Source: an uncultured Bacteroidales bacterium
GTDB lineage: Bacteria > Bacteroidota > Bacteroidia > Bacteroidales > UBA932
Direction of reading: 5' to 3'
DNA length: 64,000 nucleotides
NCBI GenBank assembly: GCA_905234795.1
Contig: CAJOIQ010000006.1
Coordinates: forward strand, 1 to 64,000
A program made the position numbers and the translations under genes. How positions within the stretch are numbered: the stretch's first letter is position 1; each line of letters opens with the position of its first letter. The notes beneath the pieces were generated by a model. It saw nothing but the letters and a program-made list of their open reading frames with translations, did no database searches and was not told the DNA's origin. Shown piece by piece: positions 45,693 through 52,105 of the stretch.

Positions 45693-46123
45693 TTCTTTCC
45701 TGTACTTCCAAAGCCGCCGGCGCCACGCTCGGTGGCATCCAGCTGGTCCACCTGTTCCCACTCCACGTGTTCGTGACGGGCAATCACCATCTGGGCGATG
45801 CGTTCCCCGGGAACTACCTCGAAGGGTTCCTCCGAAAGATTCACCAGGATAACACGGATCTCTCCCCGGTAGTCGGCGTCAATGGTGCCCGGCGTATTGA
45901 GCACCGTAATGCCATGCTTGGCCGCCAGGCCGCTGCGGGGACGCACCTGAGCCTCATAACCCGCCGGAAGGGCAATGTATAATCCCGTGGGAATGAGGGC
46001 CCGCTGGAGCGGTTTAAGCACCACGGAATCCTCCATATGGGCGCGAAGATCCACGCCGGCACTCTGCTCCGTAGCATAGGCCGGACACGGATACGGAGAA
46101 TGGTTAACTATCTTGACAATCAT
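45689..46123 (-). CDS. dut: dUTP diphosphatase
   Basis: Hydrolyses dUTP to dUMP, keeping uracil out of DNA and feeding dTMP synthesis. The 144-residue trimer-type enzyme has all five motifs: AGVDLRA near residue 23, PRSGLA near 62, [11 protein letters not shown] near 79, ERIAQMV near 107 and the flexible [10 protein letters not shown] near 131. It abuts the LptF/G gene (no gap). Confidence 0.96.
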   Translation of the reverse strand: MIVKIVNHSPYPCPAYATEQSAGVDLRAHMEDSVVLKPLQRALIPTGLYIALPAGYEAQVRPRSGLAAKHGITVLNTPGTIDADYRGEIRVILVNLSEEPFEVVPGERIAQMVIARHEHVEWEQVDQLDATERGAGGFGSTGKK

Positions 46124-47206
46124 TTATTTAGGAGCTTTTATATACAGTACTACCGCAATGATGGCATAGAGCGCATTGGGCATCCATACCGCCACTTGGG
46201 CGGGCAGGGTATCCGTCACCACAAACATCTCGCTGAACTGCATGAACAGGATATAGGAGAAGCCCAGCGCCGTTCCCGCCGCAAGGTTCCAGCCCATGCC
46301 TCCCCTCTTTTTCTTGGTACACAGGGACAGACCGATGATGGTGAGGATAAAGGCCGATACAGGCATGGAGAAGCGGTTGTGCTTCTCGATGAGACTCATG
46401 TTCACGGACGCGTCTCCGCGCATGATCTGGGTTTCTATGAGCTGGTTCAGTTCCCGCTGGTTCAACTGCTGGATGGTATAGCGGTTGCGGAAAAAGTCCT
46501 CCCGCGTCATGCTGATGACGGTGTCCAGCTGGCGACCGGTGCGGATATGGTCGTTCAGGCCTTCGTCGTAATCCCGGATGAAGTAATTGCGCAGCTTCCA
46601 TCGGCCCGACACGGTGTCGTACTGGGCGCTTTCGGCTGTCAGTTTAGAATTCATCCGGCCGCCGGAAAGGTCCTCCAGGGTAAAGTTGTAGGCGGTATTG
46701 TTGTAGGCGCTGAAGCTCTCGAAATACACAAAGCGGTCGTCTTCCAGTTTGTAGTGCATGTCGTGGCCCATCTTCACCTTGCGCCAGCGGTTGTACTTCT
46801 GCTCGAAGTCCACGCGGACGGCATTGGCCGGCGGCAGCACGTACATGCCGCCGAACAGAGAGATGATGGCAATCACGGCGGCCGCGATGATATAGGGGCG
46901 CACCAGGCGGTGATAACTGATGCCGGAGGACAGCATGGCCACTACCTCGGAGTCCTGTGTCATCTTGGAAGTGAAGAAAATCACGGTGAGGAACACGAAC
47001 ATGGGCGCGTACATATTGATGAAGTACGGCACGAAGTTGAGGTAGTAGTTGAAGGCTATCTCCCGGAGCGGGACTTCCATGCGCACGAAATCGTCAATCT
47101 TCTCGCTGATGTCGAAGATGATGATGATGACCGCCAGGAACAGGATGGACATGAAGAATGTCACCAGGAACTTGCGGATGATATACCAGTCCAGCCTTTT
47201 GATCAT
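46124..47206 (-). CDS. LptF/LptG-family permease (LPS export)
   Basis: A 360-residue inner-membrane permease of the YjgP/YjgQ family, part of the LptB2FG complex that extracts lipopolysaccharide for export. Residues 1-115 and 270-360 hold six transmembrane helices around a periplasmic beta-jellyroll domain. Family-like parts are the start IKRLDWYIIRKFLVTF and SSGISYHRLVRPYI near 94. Whether it is F or G cannot be told. It overlaps tgt by 4 bases. Confidence 0.88.
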   Translation of the reverse strand: MIKRLDWYIIRKFLVTFFMSILFLAVIIIIFDISEKIDDFVRMEVPLREIAFNYYLNFVPYFINMYAPMFVFLTVIFFTSKMTQDSEVVAMLSSGISYHRLVRPYIIAAAVIAIISLFGGMYVLPPANAVRVDFEQKYNRWRKVKMGHDMHYKLEDDRFVYFESFSAYNNTAYNFTLEDLSGGRMNSKLTAESAQYDTVSGRWKLRNYFIRDYDEGLNDHIRTGRQLDTVISMTREDFFRNRYTIQQLNQRELNQLIETQIMRGDASVNMSLIEKHNRFSMPVSAFILTIIGLSLCTKKKRGGMGWNLAAGTALGFSYILFMQFSEMFVVTDTLPAQVAVWMPNALYAIIAVVLYIKAPK

Positions 47207-48345
47207 AGACGTTGCATCAGTTTAGGGACCGTAGCGTTTTTCCAGGCCAGGAAATCCCCGGCCACGATGTGTTCCCGGGCCACCCGCACCAGTTCCAGGT
47301 AAAAGGCCAGGTTGTGCTCCGTGGCCACCATGGCCGCAAACATTTCCTTGGCGATGAACAGGTGATGGAGATAGGCCCTTGTGTAATAACTGTCTACAAA
47401 AGACGTACCCAGGGGGTCCAGGGGGCCGAAGTCGTCGGTCCATTTGGCGTTGCGCATGTTCATGACGCCGTCCCAGGTGAACAGCATGCCGTTGCGTCCG
47501 TTGCGGGTGGGCATCACGCAGTCGAACATGTCTATTCCTCGGGCAATGCCTTCCAGGATGTTGGCAGGCGTGCCGACGCCCATCAGGTAACGGGGTTTGT
47601 CGGCCGGAAGCAGCGGACAGGTAACCTCCAGCATCTCGTACATCTTTTCAGTAGGCTCCCCTACCGCCAGGCCGCCCACGGCGTATCCTCCGCGGTTGGG
47701 GTTGTCCAGCGTAAGGGCGTGCTCCACAGCCTTTTGCCGAAGCTCCGGATACACGCAGCCCTGGATGATGGGGAACATGGTCTGGGAGTAGCCGTACAGT
47801 GGTTCTGTCTCGTCGAAGTGGCGGGCAAAGCGCTCCAGCCAGCCCTGTGTGAGCTTGAGGGACTTGGCGGCATAGCGGTAATCGGCATCCCCGGGGCAGC
47901 ACTCGTCCAGCGCCATGATGATGTCGGCGCCGATGATGCGCTGCGTGTCCACGTTATTCTCCGGGGTGAAGATGTGCTTGCTGCCGTCGATGTGGGAGGA
48001 GAACTTGCAGCCTTCCTCCGTCAGTTTGCGGATGGGAGCCAGGGAAAACACCTGGAACCCGCCGCTGTCCGTGAGGATAGGGCCGTCCCAATGCTCGAAC
48101 TTGTGCAGGCCGCCGGCCTTGAAAAGGGTATCCAGCCCGGGGCGAAGGTAAAGATGATAGGTGTTGCCCAGGATGATCTGGGCCTTCACATCGGCCTTTA
48201 AGTCCTTGTGATAGACACCCTTTACGGACCCCACGGTTCCCACAGGCATGAAAATGGGGGTTTGAATCTCCCCATGGTCTGTGGAAAGCACCCCCGCGCG
48301 TGCGGCGGAAGCGGGATCCCGGGCTATGCATTGGAAGTGCGACAT
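47203..48345 (-). CDS. tgt: Queuine tRNA-ribosyltransferase (TGT) with atypical zinc region
   Basis: TGT swaps guanine 34 of GUN tRNAs for preQ1. The 380-residue protein has TDSGGFQVFSL near residue 91 (catalytic Asp region), MGVGTPANILEGIARGIDMFDCVMPTR from about 258 (nucleophile Asp) and the C-terminal HNLAFYL. In the usual zinc motif (CxCxxC then His), this protein reads DPLGTSFVDSYYTRAYLHHL near 309: the three cysteines are Gly, Ser and Asp, while AYLHHL is kept. Activity may depend on a different structural fix. It heads a four-gene unit. Confidence 0.92.
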   Translation of the reverse strand: MSHFQCIARDPASAARAGVLSTDHGEIQTPIFMPVGTVGSVKGVYHKDLKADVKAQIILGNTYHLYLRPGLDTLFKAGGLHKFEHWDGPILTDSGGFQVFSLAPIRKLTEEGCKFSSHIDGSKHIFTPENNVDTQRIIGADIIMALDECCPGDADYRYAAKSLKLTQGWLERFARHFDETEPLYGYSQTMFPIIQGCVYPELRQKAVEHALTLDNPNRGGYAVGGLAVGEPTEKMYEMLEVTCPLLPADKPRYLMGVGTPANILEGIARGIDMFDCVMPTRNGRNGMLFTWDGVMNMRNAKWTDDFGPLDPLGTSFVDSYYTRAYLHHLFIAKEMFAAMVATEHNLAFYLELVRVAREHIVAGDFLAWKNATVPKLMQRL

Positions 48346-48362
48346 CTTCTGTAATTAACATA

Positions 48363-48370
48363 CAAAAATA
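48363..48370 (-). promoter_or_regulatory. -7 box of the tgt operon
   Basis: On the minus strand TATTTTTG ends 17 bases before the tgt ATG. It is divergent from the nucleoside transporter box 13 bases away. Confidence 0.55.
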
Positions 48371-48382
48371 CGGAAAATTTTG

Positions 48383-48390
48383 TATTTTTG
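48383..48390 (+). promoter_or_regulatory. -7 box of the nucleoside transporter gene
   Basis: TATTTTTG, 32 bases before the ATG at 48423. No clear -33 TTG. Confidence 0.55.
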
Positions 48391-48422
48391 TGTGATAGAA
48401 TTACAATAACACAACCTATACC

Positions 48423-49712
48423 ATGCAAAAAATCAAACCCGTAACCTTCAAGCTTGTGCTGATGCTTTTCCTGGAATTTGCCGTCTGGGGCGCCTACCTC
48501 ACGTCCCTGGGACGCTATCTGGGTAACATCGGCCTGGGTTCCCAAATCAAATGGTTCTTTGCCATGCAGGGCATCGTTTCCATCTTCATGCCCACCCTCA
48601 TGGGTATTCTGGCCGACAAAAAGATGGAAGCGCAGAAGGTGCTCTCCATGTGCCATGGCTTCGCCGGCCTGTTCATGGGCGGCGCAGGCGTGTACTGCAT
48701 GATGATGGGAGACAACGTACAGTTCGCTCCCCTGTTCATCCTGTACAGCATTTCCGTGGCCTTCTTCATGCCCACCATCGCCCTGGTGAACTCCGTTTCC
48801 TATAACGCCATGGCCAAGGAAGGCATGGATCCCGTGAAGGATTTCCCGCCCATCCGTGTCTTCGGCACCGTGGGCTTCATCTGCAGCATGCTGCTCACTA
48901 ACTTCCTGTCCATCGGCGGTGCCCGCATGCAGGAAACCTTCTACCAGCTCATCTCCTCCGGCATCCTGTCGCTCATCCTGTGCGGCTACGCCCTCACCAT
49001 GCCGGCCTGCCCCGTGGACAAGACCAAGAAGAGCGAATCCCTGGCCGATGCATTCGGCCTCAAGGCTTTCTCCCTGTTCAAGGACGGCCAGTTCGCCATC
49101 TTCTTCATCTTCTCCATGCTCCTGGGTGCTTCCCTCCAGGTGACCAACGGTTACGCCAACACCTTCCTGGGCTCCTTCGCAGCCGATCCTTCTCTGGCCA
49201 ACACCTTCGCCGTGAAGAACTCCAACGCCCTCATCGCCATCTCCCAGGCTTCCGAAACCCTCTGCATCCTGTTCATCCCGTTTGCCATGAAGAAGTTCGG
49301 CATCAAGAACGTGATGCTCATCGCCATGTTCGCCTGGGTGTTCCGCTTCGGATTCTTCGGTCTGGGCAACCCCGCCATGCCGGGCGTGCTGCTGTTCGTG
49401 CTCAGCTGCATCGTTTACGGTTTTGCCTTTGACTTCTTCAACATCTCCGGTTCCCTGTACGTGGAGCAGAACGCCGCCCCCGACATCCGCTCCAGCGCCC
49501 AGGGCCTGTTCATGATGATGACCAACGGCTTCGGCGCCACCATCGGCACCCTGGCCGCCGGCGCCGTGGTAGACGCCTGCGACGTGTTCAACACCCCCGC
49601 CAACTGGCCCAACGCCTGGTACATCTTCGCCGGCTACGCCTTTGTGGTGGGCATCCTCTTCTGGATTCTGTTCAAAGATCCCCAGAAGAAAGCCAAAGCC
49701 GTGCAGCAGTAG
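48423..49712 (+). CDS. Nucleoside permease, NupG/NHS-family MFS transporter
   Basis: A 429-residue inner-membrane transporter with twelve hydrophobic helices. The start LMLFLEFAVWGAYLTSLGRYL and RVFGTVGFICSML near residue 143 are typical of the nucleoside:H+ symporter family, and the C-terminal half has IRSSAQGLFMMMTNGFG near 357. It should import nucleosides with protons. It is monocistronic, followed by a long non-coding region. Confidence 0.88.
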   Translation: MQKIKPVTFKLVLMLFLEFAVWGAYLTSLGRYLGNIGLGSQIKWFFAMQGIVSIFMPTLMGILADKKMEAQKVLSMCHGFAGLFMGGAGVYCMMMGDNVQFAPLFILYSISVAFFMPTIALVNSVSYNAMAKEGMDPVKDFPPIRVFGTVGFICSMLLTNFLSIGGARMQETFYQLISSGILSLILCGYALTMPACPVDKTKKSESLADAFGLKAFSLFKDGQFAIFFIFSMLLGASLQVTNGYANTFLGSFAADPSLANTFAVKNSNALIAISQASETLCILFIPFAMKKFGIKNVMLIAMFAWVFRFGFFGLGNPAMPGVLLFVLSCIVYGFAFDFFNISGSLYVEQNAAPDIRSSAQGLFMMMTNGFGATIGTLAAGAVVDACDVFNTPANWPNAWYIFAGYAFVVGILFWILFKDPQKKAKAVQQ

Positions 49713-49780
49713 TTCCTGCCCCCGCGCCACAGCAAGGCAGGCGCCGGAACATCCCGCAACAAACTATTGCCGTTTTTTTT

Positions 49781-49812
49781 GTTACGCCATGACCTACGGG
49801 TTATGGCGTAAC
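49781..49812. repeat. 14-bp hairpin with UACG tetraloop
   Basis: GTTACGCCAT (49781-49790) pairs with ATGGCGTAAC (49803-49812), extended inward by GACC/GGTT (one G-U) to a C(UACG)G loop, an unusually stable tetraloop class. T8 precedes the hairpin at 49773-49780 on the plus strand, so it is not a terminator in either direction. Confidence 0.75.
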
Positions 49813-49852
49813 CACATTTGGCCCTGATTCTGGTCACGGGATGTTCTTTGGG

Positions 49853-50210
49853 TCTGCAGGGTGGGGACACTCTCCCGGGGGTGTCGCCGCCCTCGGCACA
49901 TAAGAGGGAGGGGCCCGCTGGCTGGCCGTTCGCGGAGCGGACGAGCCGGACAGTGGGAAGGACGGAGTGAAGGAGATGCCCGGTCAAGCCGGGCATGACG
50001 AAACGGAGCCCTCCGGGAGAGTGTCCCCAACCCTGCAGATGCAGAATCTCCGCACATTTTGGCACAAAAACCCGCAAAACCGTTCCATTTCAGTTGTTCC
50101 TGCGAGTGAACTGGAACGATAATGGGCAAAAACGTTCCCGTTGAGTTAATGAGTTATTGCTTCGGTCGCAAGGAATACGCAGGTCCCATCAATATTTTGG
50201 AACCTGCGCC
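49853..50210. repeat. Intergenic mosaic repeat, copy B
   Basis: It is bounded by a long inverted repeat: 49853-49878 pairs with 50013-50039 (26 bases, one bulge). Inside are the 23-base word shared with copy A (49879-49901) and the hairpin ATGCCCGG-TCAAG-CCGGGCAT (49976-49996). Further out is a hairpin at 50178-50208 (11 bp, one mismatch) that includes the words GGAACCTGCGCC and ATTTTGGAAC also found in copy A. Confidence 0.75.
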
Positions 50211-50248
50211 AGGAAGAAATCACAAACTGAGAATAAATGGCATTTTCC

Positions 50249-50279
50249 TTTGCATTACCCCAAAACAGATGTACCTTTG
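50249..50279 (+). promoter_or_regulatory. Canonical promoter P1 of a candidate small RNA
   Basis: TTTG (50249-50252), exactly 19 bases, TACCTTTG (50272-50279). It points to the terminator at 50371-50404, giving a transcript of about 120 bases. Confidence 0.75.
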
Positions 50280-50282
50280 CAG

Positions 50283-50348
50283 ATGAAGGGTTTATTTTTA
50301 CTCACTATTTGTAAATCAAGGAATAGTCACTATATTTGCAGTAACTAA
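50283..50348 (+). CDS. Possible 21-codon leader peptide (speculative)
   Basis: ATG (50283) follows the P1 -7 box by 3 bases and opens a 21-codon frame (MKGLFLLTICKSRNSHYICSN) ending just after the P2 -7 box. It starts with a hydrophobic run. It may be a leaderless small ORF in the P1 transcript, or chance. Confidence 0.2.
   Translation: MKGLFLLTICKSRNSHYICSN
50308..50338 (+). promoter_or_regulatory. Canonical promoter P2 of a candidate small RNA
   Basis: TTTG (50308-50311), exactly 19 bases, TATATTTG (50331-50338). It lies 59 bases downstream of P1 and gives a transcript of about 60 bases ending at the terminator. Confidence 0.8.
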
Positions 50349-50404
50349 AGCGATTCTACGGATTCGTGCCGCGGGGGGAGCCCAAGCTCCCTGCCGCTTT
50401 TTTT
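50344..50404 (+). ncRNA. Candidate small RNA, about 60 bases
   Basis: The start is estimated 5-6 bases after the P2 -7 box. The RNA would have a single-stranded 5' part of about 25 bases (TAACTAAAGCGATTCTACGG) followed by a GC-rich terminator hairpin and a T-run. No protein-coding gene follows on this strand until the ssb-like gene 780 bases on. An unterminated leader is therefore unlikely. The family is not recognised; it does not look like 6S RNA, RNase P RNA or a known riboswitch. Confidence 0.55.
50371..50404 (+). terminator. Intrinsic terminator of the candidate small RNA
   Basis: GGGAGC (50376-50381) pairs with GCTCCC (50386-50391) around CCAA, extended by GCGG (50371-50374) and CCGC (50394-50397) across a small bulge. 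Seven T residues follow (50398-50404). Confidence 0.88.
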
Positions 50405-50460
50405 ATTGTAGAGCTTTATCACCTCTCCTTTTTATCATCCCTAAAATCATAAATCATCTT

Positions 50461-50865
50461 TCATTCCTCTTCTTCTTCCCCCTCCCACAGGAATGCAATG
50501 TTCTTCACGCGGGTGGGGGTTAGTTCGTAGCGGATGTCCAGGCAGGTGTATACCCAGCGGTGGCGGAGTTTCTGGAGGGAGGTGAAATAGTTTGGGTTGT
50601 AGCCCAGGTGGAGGAGCGTAGTGCGGTCCATGCTGTGGATGTCCATCCGGATCAGTTTGTCCAGCACTTCCCTGTTGCGGAAAAGGATGCGCAGTACCTT
50701 CTTTACTTCCTTTTCCTTGCTGGGATAGCGCTGCCGGTTGTGCCACAGGTTCTTGCAGGCGGCGCTGCAGAAGCGGCGGTCCACCCTTCCATAGGTGAGC
50801 AACAGCGGTTTCCCGCACTGGGGACAGAAACTCACCTGGTCCGACTCCTTTTCCAAAGAAAGCAT
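50461..50865 (-). CDS. Small zinc-ribbon protein, function unknown
   Basis: A 134-residue protein starting MLSLEKESDQVSF. A zinc-ribbon-like N-terminus has two Cys pairs (CPQCGKPLL and FCSAACKNLWHNRQ, about 15-45), as in small DUF2116-type proteins. The rest is basic and helical, ending in five acidic residues (EGEEEEE). The longer in-frame extension up to 51084 is rejected because it crosses the palindromic leader and has no family-like sequence. It may bind nucleic acid; no specific role can be given. Confidence 0.72.
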   Translation of the reverse strand: MLSLEKESDQVSFCPQCGKPLLLTYGRVDRRFCSAACKNLWHNRQRYPSKEKEVKKVLRILFRNREVLDKLIRMDIHSMDRTTLLHLGYNPNYFTSLQKLRHRWVYTCLDIRYELTPTRVKNIAFLWEGEEEEE

Positions 50866-50916
50866 AGTAAGGTCATTTTGCCGTAAAAATGGCATTTGGG
50901 CCGCACATAACCAAGA

Positions 50917-51083
50917 TTCGGCTAAAAAACAATGCAGTATTTTCCGTTTTAGCCGAAGCCGCCAAAAAACGCACCCTTCAATAAAATGACGGGGTGCACT
51001 TTTTTTTGCAGCAATTCCCCTGCAAAACACACAAAACGCATTCAAAACAGAAAATACTGCACCCCACGGCCGCCAGAGGTGCA
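50917..51083. repeat. Nested, mutually exclusive inverted repeats
   Basis: Five pairings were found. TTCGGCTAAAA (50917-50927) pairs with TTTTAGCCGAA (50947-50957). A 17-base arm (50934-50950) pairs with 51044-51060 (16/17). GCACCC (50971-50976) pairs with GGGTGC (50992-50997). GGGGTGCA (50991-50998) pairs with TGCACCCC (51058-51065). TGCACC (51058-51063) pairs with GGTGCA (51078-51083). Several share arms and cannot form together. Confidence 0.75.
50971..51007 (+). terminator. Terminator-like hairpin upstream of the ssb-like gene
   Basis: GCACCC (50971-50976)/GGGTGC (50992-50997), then ACTTTTTTTT. On the minus strand the same stem is followed by GTTTTTTGG, so it could stop transcription both ways. 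Its downstream arm can instead pair with 51058-51065. Confidence 0.55.
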
Positions 51084-51178
51084 TGAATCAGGATTTCGCT
51101 CCTTTACTTTGCACCACACCGGGAACGGTAGCGCGCACCGCCATCCCCGGATTTGTTCAACCGTAAAGTAAATGAAAC

Positions 51179-51538
51179 ATGGAATTCTTGAACCGAATCG
51201 AGCTTAGGGGTGTCGTCGGCCGGGCCGACATCAACTCCTATAACGGAAACCAAGTGTGCAACTTCTCCGTGGTCACCGAGGCATCGGCCGTGGACCGCGA
51301 GGGAAACTCCAGCATTGAGCCCACTTGGTTCAATGTGTCGGCCTGGTCCGGCGTACAGGGCGTGCAGGACCTTAATCAGATCAAAAAAGGCATGTGGGTA
51401 CGCGTGATCGGCCGCCTGCGCGTAAGGAAATGGGTAACCCAGGACAACGAGGAACGCAGTTCCAACGAGATTCCCGCCCGTCTGGTAGAGATCCTCCCCA
51501 AGGAAGACCTGCAGATGCAGCCGCAACGTGACTACTAA
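51179..51538 (+). CDS. Single-stranded DNA-binding-like (OB-fold) protein
   Basis: A 119-residue protein with an SSB-type OB fold: MEFLNRIELRGVVGRADI at the start, VCNFSVVTEAS near residue 26, WFNVSAWSG near 49, KKGMWVRVIGRLRVRKW near 69. The usual acidic SSB tail (DDDIPF) is missing; the C-terminus is PKEDLQMQPQRDY. A tail-less SSB would not recruit the standard partners, so this may be a secondary SSB. It lies 12 bases ahead of the fimbrial DUF3575 gene on the same strand, with no terminator between. Confidence 0.85.
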   Translation: MEFLNRIELRGVVGRADINSYNGNQVCNFSVVTEASAVDREGNSSIEPTWFNVSAWSGVQGVQDLNQIKKGMWVRVIGRLRVRKWVTQDNEERSSNEIPARLVEILPKEDLQMQPQRDY

Positions 51539-51550
51539 ACCCAAACTGCC

Positions 51551-52102
51551 ATGAAGCGTATCCTTCTTCTCATCCTCCTTCTGGGGGCTCCCCTCTCCCT
51601 GACGGCCCAGCGTTTTTCCCTGGGGACCAACGGGGTGGACTGGCTGTCCCTGGGCACCATCAACCTGGAAGCATCGGCCGCCGTATCCCAAAAGTACTCC
51701 ATCCACGTGGGGGCCGAACTGAATCCCTGGACCTTTCGCGCCGGCGATCCCGACAAACAGCTGCAAATGCGGCACAACTCCTACTGGGGAGGGCTGCGCA
51801 TATGGCCCTGGCACGTCTATTCCGGCTGGTGGATGGGGGCCGACCTCCGTTACAGCGTTTACAACGGCGGGGGCATCCTCAAGAGGGAATGCGAAGAAGG
51901 AGACGCCTATGGCGCAGGCCTCTGGGGCGGGTACTCCATCATGCTGAGCGAGATGTGGAACCTGGACCTGGGAATGGGTTTCTGGGGAGGATACAAGAAA
52001 TACACCCGGTATGCCTGTCCCCTGTGCGGGGTTATCGTGGACCAGGGAGAGAAAGCCTTTATCCTCCCCGACGCCCGTATTGCCATCCAACTCATCTTCT
52101 GA
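51551..52102 (+). CDS. DUF3575 outer-membrane protein of the fimbrial cluster
   Basis: A 183-residue protein with a signal peptide (cleaved after SLTAQ) and a small barrel-like body rich in Trp, Tyr and Gly (GVDWLSLGTINLEASAAVSQ, WGGLRIWPWHVYSGWW). DUF3575 proteins regularly precede DUF3868 and fimbrillin genes in Bacteroidota. CPLCG near residue 155 is unusual for a barrel protein. The role in fimbria biogenesis is not established. It is 3 bases ahead of the next gene. Confidence 0.82.
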   Translation: MKRILLLILLLGAPLSLTAQRFSLGTNGVDWLSLGTINLEASAAVSQKYSIHVGAELNPWTFRAGDPDKQLQMRHNSYWGGLRIWPWHVYSGWWMGADLRYSVYNGGGILKRECEEGDAYGAGLWGGYSIMLSEMWNLDLGMGFWGGYKKYTRYACPLCGVIVDQGEKAFILPDARIAIQLIF

Positions 52103-52105
52103 CCC

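Larger units (their letters stand above)
49713..50248. other. Non-coding, palindrome-rich intergenic region
   Basis: No supported gene lies here. The stretch contains an inverted pair GTTCC/GGAAC right after the transporter stop, the UACG hairpin at 49781-49812, mosaic repeat copy B (49853-50210), and an imperfect hairpin (CGTTC...GAACG, CAGTT...AACTG) near 50081-50121. A minus-strand frame through it reads VMPGLTGHLL, a phrase known from spurious proteins called in such repeats. Confidence 0.6.
50866..51178. other. Structured intergenic region between the zinc-ribbon and ssb-like genes
   Basis: Only palindromic elements are seen here (detailed at 50917-51083), plus a weak -7-like TTACTTTG at 51104-51111 that lacks the usual two-base spacing. 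No convincing promoter for the ssb-like/fimbrial run was found. Confidence 0.5.

Noticed and set aside
49794..50129. Small ORFs reading MPGLTGHL-like phrases
   Set aside because: They are translations of the mosaic repeat and its hairpins and have no coding signal.
50934..51060. Invertible (phase-variable) promoter segment for the fimbrial operon
   Set aside because: The 17-base inverted arms would suit it, but the 93-base interior holds no promoter in either orientation and no site-specific recombinase gene is in the window.
50866..51084. N-terminal extension of the zinc-ribbon protein
   Set aside because: The extra frame runs through the hairpin region and has no family-like sequence; the ATG at 50865 directly precedes the zinc-ribbon.
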